This document shows, piece after piece, positions 27,085-35,600 of a DNA stretch of 64,000 bases; position 1 is the stretch's first letter, and every line of letters begins with the position of its first letter. This stretch comes from Ricordea florida (taxonomy: Eukaryota > Cnidaria > Anthozoa > Corallimorpharia > Ricordeidae), in assembly GCA_949710005.1 (NCBI GenBank), contig OX453282.1, positions 13,268,236-13,332,235 on the forward strand, read 5' to 3'. The notes beneath the pieces were generated by a model. That model was not told the origin of the DNA. It ran no database searches and saw only the letters and a list, made by a program, of their open reading frames with translations. Both the position numbers and the translations under genes were made by a program.

Positions 27085-27138
27085 TAGGGTCCCCCCCGGT
27101 CCTATCAAATTTATATTAAAAGATTCAAACATGGCGGC
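27079..27138 (+). promoter_or_regulatory. Left-end TATA box and ATGGCGG motif
   Basis: TATAAATAG (27079-27087) sits at the inner edge of the inverted repeat. It is followed about 45 bp later by CAAACATGGCGGCCG, whose ATG is at 27131. ATGGCGG preceded by AA resembles the animal YY1 core, and it could also be a start codon; that ATG opens only an 18-codon frame ending in TAA. The right end has the same arrangement pointing inward, so this is probably the promoter of the plus-strand gene. No transcript evidence is available. Confidence 0.5.
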
Positions 27139-27399
27139 CGTTCGGCGGTTAAAGAGGGAAGAACTAAACCTGTCTCTGTTGCTGTAAAAAGCAGACGTAA
27201 CCCTTACAGAGTAAATAAATTTGAGAAAGATCTTAACTTCTCGCCTTATTATTTATCTATACGCTCAAGAAGACGCGTATTTTACCGGAACGCTTCAAGA
27301 AAATTTGGCGGGCCGATCGCGATATCGTTGAGATCGTCTTCCGCTCTTGCCTGTTTCCCCACTGGATGTTCGCTCACTTTCAAGCCTGGCTAGTTCTTT

Positions 27400-27476
27400 T
27401 GCTACTTATGATTGGATAGTACGAAACAAAGAAAATAAAAGAAGCTATGCGATTGGCTATATCGATGGCGCAAAGT
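27400..27476 (+). promoter_or_regulatory. Possible internal promoter with two inverted CCAAT boxes
   Basis: ATTGG occurs near 27411 and again near 27452, followed by ATGGCGCAA at 27465, all just upstream of the first long exon. The ATG at 27465 opens a short frame (28 codons) that overlaps the start of the main frame in another phase, so it would act as an upstream ORF if transcribed. This is suggestive only. Confidence 0.3.
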
Positions 27477-27522
27477 TCGAATAATTTGGAGGGCTTTGAA
27501 GGTAAACACACGCGAAGAAAAC

Positions 27523-28136
27523 ATGTTGGGACCTGGCGAACCTTGCGCAAAAAAATCAAAGATCGAGCAACAACGGATCTATAATGAACGTAGGAAAGAA
27601 AAGCCACGCAAGCCCCAATTCAGCTTGAATTTTCAGTTTGATTTTGGGGAGAAAATAATTATGAAAGAGACCCAAGACCGTTTCGTACGGCTTCGCAATA
27701 TGGCGGAAAACCTTCTACCTGGTCACACGAATGCAGATTTCCTCACAGCGTTACTTGATGCGTACGAGGGAAATGGATCTCGTAATGCACAAAGAAATCA
27801 AGAACTGCACTCAGTTTCTGCAAATGACCAAACAGAAGAAAAGGCGATCGACTGTCAGGGCAGGCCTTGCGAAGAAGCTCCTTCCTGCAGACAGCTCTTG
27901 TCTCCTGCGGATGTGAACGAGAGTTTCTTCGTTTGTGGACAGGAGAGTTTAGTCGTCCTTCTACAGGAGACTGCCCGAGGCTGTCCATGTGGCTCGCCAT
28001 TCTTTTTCGACGGGGACAACAGTGTGGAAAACATGGATGGTCATGTCTTACGTTTGGAATCTTTTTGCAAGAACGGCCACAAAATAAAGTGGCCAAGTTC
28101 GTCAATTCTTGGCAAGAAGTACGCTGCAAACTGCAG
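27523..28136 (+). CDS. First long exon of the transposase-like gene (204 codons plus 2 bases)
   Basis: This is the longest coding stretch in the window. The frame is open from 27439, and the ATG at 27523 is the first in frame. It ends at a textbook CTGCAG/GTAAGA donor, just before an in-frame TAA that lies inside the intron. The encoded part is Lys/Arg-rich at the start, then acidic and Gln/Asn-rich. It contains a C-x-C-G pair and a C-K-N-G-H motif spaced like a metal-binding module. The antisense and +1 frames over the same bases are shadows. The product is probably nuclear if made. I do not recognise a named family with certainty. Confidence 0.65.
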
Positions 28137-28438
28137 GTAAGAGATTTTTATATTCTCCCCCAAACAGCAGATATACATGGCAGACATATATAATATCATA
28201 GCTTTTCAAAAAAATAATATCTCATTTTTGAAGCAGCTGTCATGGTTAGTGAAACACCTGCAGGCCTGACAAGTGCAAAATTCCCATTACAATGCACTGG
28301 AAAATTATATCCAGTAATCCAGCCAGTCTGAAACTGCAATGTATATATGGGTTGTGATTTAGTACAATATATGAGTCGTGTTTAGTTGGAGATGCCGAGC
28401 TTCGGAACATAATTTTCTCAGATACCAATAAAACAGAA

Positions 28439-28475
28439 AACAACAACAACTTCTACAACAACAACAACAACAGAA
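28439..28475. repeat. (CAA)n microsatellite in intron 1 of the transposase-like gene
   Basis: Two runs of CAA trinucleotides are separated by CTTCTA. They lie between the donor at 28137 and the acceptor at 28621. The rest of that 485-bp intron shows nothing else I can name. Confidence 0.85.
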
Positions 28476-29356
28476 AAGCTGGTATGCAGCTTGTACCAAT
28501 GATAAATCTGGGTGCTCAGACCTGCAACTTTGCTTGGTAGCTGGTCTTAAATTTTCTTACAAGATCATCTCATTTTGACCAGAGAGATATAATAGTAATA
28601 GAACGTTCCCTGTGTTTTTAGAATAATACATGGGTTTACAAGCACAGGGATGTTGGAGAGCCAGTACCAGGGATTTGCAGAGGCTGCAAAACTGGGCAGT
28701 GTTGGGGACAAGTATATTGATTATGGTAAGCTCACTCTATTTAAATAATATTCTCCAAAGGCAAAGTAAATATTGCTGATCATTATACGGAGACGAAATC
28801 CATCGCCCATCAGGAATATTATAATATCTGTGCTAATTTTGTGCGTTTATTGTTGATTTTAAATTAATCTAGTTTAATTCTTTGTGAAGCTTGTCCTTCA
28901 CTGAGATAGATTTATATGGCAAATCATGTTCTGCAGTGTATGGCACCATGGGCTACATGCAGGCAGTGAATTTATCTGCAGAGGCTTCCATGACTGACAG
29001 CATTGGTAATTTAAAGGACTCCACCTCATATGTGGAAAGACAAGGAGCGGTAAGATCAAATAACTTACAGGTTTGAATATGGCCCTCCCATTTACAATAT
29101 AGGATTTCAATGATGACCAGAGCAACAATAACAAACCAGTGGGAAAAAACTAAGAATTAAATGCATCAACTTGTCACCCTCAGATATCATAACACCTTCA
29201 TGTAGATACATACTTGAATAGTTGCTGGAAAAGAACAGAAAATAACTCCAAAGATGAGTCACTTCACCAGTTTCACATATTTCATTCCGGTTCTCTTTTG
29301 AGCAGGACTCAGCATGTGGTGGCTGTTCAGACTGTTACAAAGGCAAATCTTTGATG

Positions 29357-29587
29357 CAAAAATCCTTCCAATAATACGCCCTCCTGTTAGTGCTAGCTGT
29401 TTTCTAGGCTGTTTTTGTAGCTTTTTAGACTGTTTTTATGGTCAAGCCCAACCCTGGCCATTTTGAAATGCAAAATTTCTTCCAATAATAAGCCCCTCCG
29501 AAAATAAGCTCCCCCCAGCAATAAATCGAGCAAAATAGCCTTTTGAACAAATCTAAGCCTAGGGCTTATTATCATAATTTTATGGTA
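29357..29587. mobile_element. Miniature element with AATAAGCC-type ends, copy 1
   Basis: The left edge reads AAAAATCCTTCCAATAATACGCC. The right edge, read on the other strand, is TACCATAAAATTATGATAATAAGCC. The interior has repeated AATAAGCCC and GGGCTTATT motifs, so the ends are imperfect inverted repeats. I associate this pattern with a common non-coding miniature family in marine invertebrate genomes (recall only). It begins inside proposed exon 4 of the transposase-like gene and supplies the stop codon there. Target duplications are not clear, so the exact edges are approximate. Confidence 0.5.
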
Positions 29588-29713
29588 TGCTGTGGTTCAA
29601 TTTTGCCCTTGGTTCCATTTTTTTTCTGTGGTTTTGTGTTTGGAAATGCATGATAATGAGTATAAAACAAAGGGAAAATTGAACAAAGGTAAAAATATGA
29701 ACCACAACATATA
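29585..29713. mobile_element. Small foldback element (about 130 bp)
   Basis: ATGCTGTGGTTCAATTTTG near the left edge is mirrored by a complementary stretch ending TGAACCACAACAT at the right (about 29698-29711). The inner parts TTTTGCCCTTGGTT and ACAAAGGGAAAATTG also pair. The whole segment can fold into a long imperfect hairpin, typical of foldback miniature elements. It abuts copy 1 of the AATAAGCC element. Confidence 0.5.
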
Positions 29714-30764
29714 CACCAGTTTTTGTTTTTGCCACTTTGCAGAATGAAGCAACATCAGTCAGTACTAAATGCCAGGATAAACGCTGATCAAACCACAGAA
29801 GGACAGAAGAAATTCAGAGGACAACCAAGCCATGTTGAAAATGGGCTGTTTCCTACATTGCCTTCTATGGAACAAATCCTGTCGGGTCAAACTTGGAATG
29901 TTTGGCATTGCACCCGACAGGTTACAACACCAATGGCTCCTTTAGGAGCCACCAAGACAAACAAAAGTCCTGACCAACAGTGTATATCACCAAAACCCAA
30001 TCCCTGAATTCAAACTCAGGTGTATAATGCTTTGGTTTGTTGTTTCAAATGACCACATCAAGTGATCATTGAATCAGTATTTGCACTTTACTTGCATTTG
30101 TACTTTACTCTTTAGAAGTTCTTTATAGTGTGACTACCATACCAGGCCACCCACAAACAATGAAAAGCAATCACAGCAAAAAGCAGAAATTGAAAATATT
30201 TTGGCATCTTACTTCCAAATTGTGATGCACTGATCATACTAACTGCAATATTACGAAAAATGATTTCTTTTTAATGGTCCACTGCTATGTGATTGGAATC
30301 TTCACATATATGCAGATGCCGATTACAGTCACACTATAACACTGCTCACACTGTAATAACAAAATGCACCCGACCACATTCCAAGCGCCACAATGCATCA
30401 ATCAAAATTAATACGTCAATGGGAGCCAGGATGAAATTGCTACAAATGGAAGCAACCAAAGGGAACAGTGAAGGGACATTACTATTTATGTTTTAAATCA
30501 GCTGACTTACTTGCCCAACTGACCACTTCGAGAAAATAAACAAATCAATATATGGGTCCCTGTGACAGAGGTAGTGATTAAAGGATAGGGATTTGGATTC
30601 CAGAGCAGAGATATCAAAACATAGCTGAACTTATTGCTTGAATTTACAAAAACAAGAGCACCAAAGTGGAATTAGCTGTCACTTGCAAAATAATGCTCTG
30701 TTACACTGGGCTCTAAGCAACTGATTGATCCAGGTTTTGAGATAGCTGCTTAAAGAAAGCTTCA
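29714..30764. other. Central region of the transposon with no supported gene
   Basis: About 1 kb lies between the nested elements. A few short open frames occur (for example 29723-30007 and 30293-30496), but they have no family features, no convincing splice context and biased composition. This is where the catalytic part of a transposase would be expected on the plus strand, and it is not visible. An AATAAA lies at about 30534. The region may be degenerate or replaced sequence. Confidence 0.5.
29878..29921. other. Perfect 10-bp inverted repeat with a 24-base loop
   Basis: CCTGTCGGGT (29878-29887) is mirrored by ACCCGACAGG (29912-29921). It lies in the otherwise featureless central region and could form a hairpin in DNA or RNA. 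Function is unknown. Confidence 0.6.
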
Positions 30765-30989
30765 TACCGTAAAATTCCACAAATAAGCTTGAGGGTTGCT
30801 ATTTTTCCCAAAGGGCCTTTTGAGGGGCTTATTATAAATTTGTAAAATTAGCATTTTGTGTTGTAGCTGCTTATCACAGGAGGCTTTTTGCATTTTGGGG
30901 GCTTATACTCTGAAGGGCTAAAATGCGCAGGGGCTTACAGTGTTTGGAATTTTGTACATGAAGAGGCTTATTTTTGGAATTTTGTACCA
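30765..30989. mobile_element. Miniature element with AATAAGC-type ends, copy 2
   Basis: The left end reads TACCGTAAAATTCCACAAATAAGC. The right end, read on the opposite strand, reads TGGTACAAAATTCCAAAAATAAGC. These are inverted repeats of about 25 bp around a GGCTTAT-rich interior. It has no coding capacity. It is of similar size and motif to the copy at 29357-29587. It sits about 13 bp beyond the shifted-frame stop of the minus-strand gene, so it did not disrupt that gene. Confidence 0.6.
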
Positions 30990-31094
30990 CATCAAAAAAT
31001 TTTTATGCACGTTTGTGCCCCATGTATGGTACACCCGGTGGATTTGGGTACCGCTTCCTTGTGTCATCAAGGACACACTGGGGCATGAGCTCCC

Positions 31095-31447
31095 TCAGTT
31101 CGACCTCACTGAGGCCAGCCGAGGTCTTGCGGTGAATATACAGCTCATGCTGCCACAGTCACCCCTATCCTTTAAACTTTTCCAAAACCGCTTGTAATTT
31201 TTGTGGCGCTTGGAATGATTGGTGATGTCAGGGGCACAAGATCCCTGAATTCGAGTAACTTCACTGACTGTGACGCACGGCCCCATTAGGCAATGCTGAC
31301 AAGGAGGATGTGCTGCAAGTCCACCCAGGACACTGTCAGCCCAAGCATCCCCCTCCTGTCCTTGAGGTGTTGGGACAGGAGCAGGTGCTTCTTGGACTGC
31401 AGGCTGGGAAGCTGGGGCTGCAGGTTCCACTTGCCTTGGTACAGCTC
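31095..31447 (-). CDS. Exon 2 of the minus-strand gene (unshifted reading)
   Basis: It begins after the acceptor TATTTTAG. A Pro/Ala/Gln-rich linker (about residues 25-60) precedes the CQHCLMGPC motif. The segment after the shift (GDCGSMSCIF to SVRSN) looks unlike protein and ends at TGA 31095, whereas the neighbouring frame continues with conserved-looking sequence to 31003. Convergent to the plus-strand gene across the transposon. Confidence 0.6.
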
Positions 31448-32081
31448 CTAAAATACAAGAACAATCAAAACCACGTTCAGAAAGAATAAAGTTTTAATAC
31501 ATAACATCAGACAACAGCATCATTGTTTACATATTTGCAACATTTAGAGAACAGCACAGAAAACATGCCACAAATAGATACGAACAACAGAAAGAAGCCT
31601 ACCCAAATTCCTAGCGTACAACTGTTACTTTTTTCCTAACAATGAATTGTCACCGAGTTACATAGACATATTGAACAAAACAAATATCACGATGGCATTA
31701 TAATAAGGCCAACTGAAACAAGAAATGAACAATGCGATATTTCTGTAAAATACCTAAGTTAGGACATTGGTCTCGGTTTCCTTTCGTATCCCAACGCACC
31801 CTATTTCGCTTTTTAGGATACACAGTTTCCTTACAAACTTTCGCATCAAACGCTGAGGTAACTGCGACATTTGTGCAATGAAACGTTGTATAGTAAATAG
31901 GCCAAAGTTACATTACGAAATAATCACAAGCAGAATATGTAATATCCACGACAAAATCGTTGTTTTGTTCAGGGCACATTTGCATCATCATAGTCCAGAT
32001 GCTGAGCATTAGTGCATACTGTACAGCAAATAAGAGTTGCTATAAATTTCCATTTACAATTATTTTCTTTGAAGAGCTCAC

Positions 32082-32151
32082 CTGAACTCGAACGATCGCC
32101 AACGCGTCTATGGCTGATATAATTCCAATCGCTAGGTAGTCGCGCTGACAT
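32082..32151 (-). CDS. Exon 1 of the minus-strand gene
   Basis: A 70-base exon encoding a 23-residue start, MSARLPSDWNYISHRRVGDR and three serines, before a CAG/GTGAGC donor. The frame is open for a further 20 codons upstream, to a TAG near 32206, so a longer N-terminus joined from an upstream exon cannot be excluded. The 634-bp intron (31448-32081) holds nothing I can name. Confidence 0.55.
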
Positions 32152-32553
32152 AACTGCCTCCACTCGCCTTGCTTCGCTCTGTGGGACTTCGATGGTAACC
32201 TAACATTTCAAGTTCCACCGTTTCATTTTCAGCGACGGAAGAGTTTGGGAAACGATATACAACAAGTATACTTATCTGAAAACGAATCATTTCAGTTCTG
32301 GGAAGATATTTGTCGAATAGTTTCTATGTGTAAACGCGAACTATTTGTTGATCGATTGTGGAACCCGTTGATCGAGGATCGAACTGTTCTCCGCGTGTGT
32401 TACACGTAATCCCCGCGCTTTAGTTGTGCAATAGTCAAACAAGGACCAACGAAAAAAGCTTTTCTATACGTATTCTTTATTTTGACCAATGGTAAAGTAC
32501 AATATTTCGAGAACTCCCAAATTGTTCTCGCGACACGCGGGAGAATTCAAAAT
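32152..32553. other. Upstream region of the minus-strand gene
   Basis: No coding feature is supported. A plus-strand CCAAT lies near 32486. It presumably holds the 5' leader between the right-end promoter motifs and exon 1. Confidence 0.4.
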
Positions 32554-32622
32554 GTCGTCCGCCATGTTTGCGGGTTAATCGTCAACTAATAAAAATCTTC
32601 CTAAGGAAGATTTCCTTTTATA
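32554..32622 (-). promoter_or_regulatory. Right-end TATA box and ATGGCGG motif
   Basis: On the minus strand, TATAAAAGG (32622-32614) is followed by CAAACATGGCGGACG with its ATG at 32565. The 12 bases CAAACATGGCGG are identical to the left end and lie at a similar distance from the tip (71 versus 66 bp). The ATG opens a 33-codon frame ending in TAG before any clear donor. It is likely an inward promoter for the minus-strand gene. Confidence 0.5.
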
Positions 32623-32636
32623 GTGACCCCCCGCGT
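32617..32636 (-). repeat. Right terminal inverted repeat
   Basis: Read on the minus strand it begins ACGCGGGGGG and continues into TATAAAAGG. It mirrors the left end with about three mismatches in 20 positions. Confidence 0.85.
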
Positions 32637-32640
32637 TTAA
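32637..32640. other. Right target-site duplication TTAA
   Basis: TTAA immediately follows the right transposon end CCCCCCGCGT and leads directly into the satellite sequence GGAAAGAACTC. Confidence 0.88.
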
Positions 32641-35600
32641 GGAAAGAACTCTTTGTTACTACAGATGCGCACTTCATACAATTGCCCTTAAACCCTTAAA
32701 ATGAAAGATATTCTATCATATCTCGGCTTGCAGAATCTTTGCAATTCTGTAACTTTGCATAGTTGTAGTATAAAGAAAGAATAACATCTACGTAAAAAGT
32801 AAAATTAATTGTAATTCGCAATCCTATTGTATTTCAGCTGTAACCATATTAGCTTAAGGCAGCTGATTGTAAAGCATACTGCTCAGACAGTACTAAAGTT
32901 CATCAAATCGGTCCTCAATACACAGATTAGTGACAAACATGCAATTTTCACCACCTTGTAGCATTTAAAATGTAATTTAAAATCCATTTTATCTCGTAAT
33001 TGTAGTCATTCTTAAAAAAAGGATAAAATACAAAGAGATGGTTGCAAGGAAACTCAGCCTTACAGACTTTTGTCAAAAAACCATATAAGAGATTGTATGG
33101 GCAGGAGGACCGTCATCTAGCGTGGTAAGTTATCGAATCATTTTGAATGTTTTATCTATCTCTCATAGTAGGATATAGACGAAGGTTTAGATAACGAATG
33201 AAATTTTAATTGAAACGATTATATTTCCATGTGATTTAAGGAAAGAACTCTTTGTTACTACGCATGCGCACTTCATACAATTGCCTTTAAACCCTTAAAA
33301 TGAAAGATATTCTATCATATCTCTGCTTGCAGAATGTTTTCAATTCTGAAACTTTGCATAGTTGTAGTATAACGAAAGGCTAACATCTACGTAAAAATTA
33401 AAATTGATTGTAATTCGCAATCCTATTGTATTTCAGCTGTCAACATATTAGCTTAAGGCAGCTGATTGTAAATCATACTGCTCAGACAGTACTAAAGTTC
33501 ATCAAATCAGTCCTCATTTCACAGATTAGTGACAAACATGCAATTTTCACCACCTTGTAGCATTTAAAATGTAATTTAAAATCCATTTTATCTCGTGATT
33601 GTAGTCATTCTTAAGAAAAAGATAAAATACAAAGAGATGGTTGCAAGGAAACTCAGCCTTACAGATTCTTGTCAAAACACCATATAAGAGATTGTATGGG
33701 CAGGAGGACCGTCATCTAGCGTGGTAAGTTATCAAATCATTTTGAATGTTTTATCTATCTGTCATAGTAGGATATAGACGAAGGTTTAGATAACGAATGA
33801 AATTTTAATTGAAACGATTATATTTCCATGTGATTTAAGGAAAGAACTCTTTGTTACTACGCATGCGCACTTCATACAATTGCCTTTAAACCCTTAAAAT
33901 GAAAGATATTCTATCATATCTCGGCTTGCAGAATCTTTTCAATTCTGAAACTTTGCATACTTGTAGTATAACAAAAGGCTAACATCTACGTAAAAAGTAA
34001 AATTGATTGTAATTCGCAATCCTATTGTATTTTAGCTGTCAACATATTAGCTTAAGGCAGCTGATTGTAAAGCATACTGCTCAGACAGTACTAAAGTTCA
34101 TGAAATCAGTCCTCAGTACACAGATTAGTGACAAACATGCAATTTTCATTACCTTGTAGCATTTAAAATGTAATTTAAAATCCATTTTATCTCATGATTG
34201 TAGTCATTCTTAAGAACAAGATAAAATACAAAGAGATGGTTGCAAGGAAACTCAGCCTTACAGATTTTTGTCAAAACACCATATAAGAGATTGTATGGGC
34301 AGAAGGACCGTCATCTAGCGTGGTAAGTTATCGAATCATTTTGAATGTTTTATCTATCTGTCATAGTAGGATATAGACGAAGGTTTAGATAACGAATGAA
34401 ATTTTAATTGAAACGATTATATTTCCATGTGATTTAAGGAAAGAACTCTTTGTTACTACGCATGCGCACTTCATACAATTGCCTTTAAACCCTTAAAACT
34501 AAAGATATTCTATCTTATCTCGGCTTGCAGAATCTTTGCAATTCTGAAACTTTGCATAGTTGTAGTATAACGAGAGGCTAACATCTACGTAAAAAGTAAA
34601 ATTGATTGTAATTCGCAATCCTATTGTATTTCAGCTGTCAACATATTAGCTTAAGGCAGCTGATTGTAAAGCATACTGCTCAGACAGTACTAAAGTTCAT
34701 CAAATCAGTCCTCATTACACAGATTAGTGACAAACATGCAATTTTCACCACCTTGTAGCATTTAAAATGTAATTTAAAATCCATTTTATCTCGTGATTGT
34801 AGTCTTTCTTAAGAACAAGATAAAATACAAAGAGATGGTTGCAAGGAAACTCAGCCTTACAGATTTTTGTCAAAACACCATATAAGAGATTGTATGGGCA
34901 GGAGGACCGTCATATAGCGTGGTAAGTTATCTAATTATTTTGAATGTTTTATCTATCTGTCATAGTAGGATATAGACAAAGGTTTAGATAACGAATGAAA
35001 TTTTAATTGAAACGATTATATTTCCATGTGATTTAAGGAAAGAACTCTTTGTTACTACGCATGCGCACTTCATACAATTGCCTTTAAACCCTTAAAATGA
35101 AAGATATTGTATTATATCTCGGCTTGCAGAATCTTTTCAATTCTGAAACTTTGCATACTTGTAGTATAACAAAAGGCTAACATCTACGTAAAAAGTAAAA
35201 TTGATTGTAATTCGCAATCCTATTGTATTTCAGCTGTCAACATATTAGCTTAAGGCAGCTGATTGTAAAGCATACTGCTAAGACAGTACTAAAGTTCATC
35301 AAATCAGTCCTCATTACACAGATTAGTGAGAAACATGCAATTTTGATTACCTTGTGTTATTTAAAATGTAATTTAAAATCCATTTTATCTCGTGATTGTA
35401 GTCATTCTTAAGAACAAGATAAAATACAAAGAGATGGTTGCAAGGAAACTCAGCCTTACAGATTTTTGTCAAAACACCATATAAGAGATTGTATGGGCAG
35501 GAGGACCGTCATCTAGCGTGGTAAGTTATCGAATCATTTTGAATGTTTTATCTATCTGTCATAGTAGGATATAGACGAAGGTTTAGATGACGAATGAAAT

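Larger units (their letters stand above)
27523..29374 (+). pseudogene. Four-exon transposase-like gene, truncated (N-terminal part only)
   Basis: Proposed exons are 27523-28136, 28622-28725, 28937-29049 and 29306-29374. Donors are CAG/GTAAGA, ATG/GTAAGC and GCG/GTAAGA; acceptors are TTTTTAG, TTCTGCAG and TTGAGCAG. All phases agree, giving about 299 residues. Exon 1 starts at the first in-frame ATG and encodes a basic segment (residues 10-32), then a segment containing LLPGHTNADFL. A Cys/His cluster follows (CG, CPCG and CKNGH before a KWPSS segment), consistent with a zinc site. Exon 2 encodes a helical-looking segment ending GSVGDKYIDY. This layout recalls N-terminal regions of Kolobok-like or related cnidarian transposases; that is recall, not a search. 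The frame stops at 29372 inside a miniature element and no catalytic domain follows. Exons 1 and 2 are well supported; exons 3 and 4 are tentative. Confidence 0.55.
31003..32151 (-). pseudogene. Two-exon small Cys-containing protein gene, frameshifted near its end
   Basis: Exon 1 is 32151-32082, starting ATG and ending TTCAG/GTGAGC. Exon 2 starts at 31447 after TATTTTAG. The phases join (one base plus two) to keep an open frame of 140 codons to TGA at 31095. Near 31159-31160 the likely frame changes. Removing a two-base offset there leads into a much more protein-like frame (LWQHELYIHRK, then MPQCVLDDTRKRYPNPPG, then PYMGHK) ending at TAA 31003, about 170 residues in all. The middle has CQHCLMGPC and KRHKNYKRFWKSLKDRG. 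I recall this pattern from short uncharacterised proteins of corals and other invertebrates. It also loosely resembles the cytosolic C-terminal domain of P2X7 receptors (Y-x-x-F, then P-x-C-V, R-x-x-(F/Y)-P, Y-x-G). Function is unknown. The shift may be a real mutation or an assembly error. Confidence 0.6.
27065..32636. mobile_element. 5,572-bp TTAA-flanked DNA transposon inserted in a satellite monomer
   Basis: Unique sequence interrupts the array between GTGAT-TTAA (27061-27064) and TTAA-GGAAAG (32637-32640). The empty site GTGATTTAAGGAAAG is present in the neighbouring monomers, so TTAA is the target duplication; TTTAA cannot be excluded because of the ends' symmetry. The ends are inverted: ACGCGGGGG on the left and its complement on the right, with similarity extending over about 20 bp. 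TTAA duplications are characteristic of the piggyBac and Kolobok superfamilies; the terminal sequence does not let me decide. The element carries two convergent broken gene models and smaller nested insertions. No complete catalytic transposase is visible, so it is probably defective. Confidence 0.9.

Noticed and set aside
27743..28129. Antisense 128-residue open frame and overlapping plus-strand frames at 27731 and 27867
   Set aside because: They are shadows of the better-supported exon 27523-28136, which has a clean donor and phase-compatible next exon.
28246..28449. Short minus-strand open frame in intron 1
   Set aside because: It overlaps a microsatellite and shows no motif, start context or splice support.
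29723..30496. Open frames in the centre of the transposon
   Set aside because: They lack any recognisable domain and look like low-constraint sequence. I could not join them in phase to the upstream exons with good splice sites.
30888..31197. Plus-strand open frames across the right miniature element
   Set aside because: They cross the inverted-repeat element and are antisense to the better-supported minus-strand gene.
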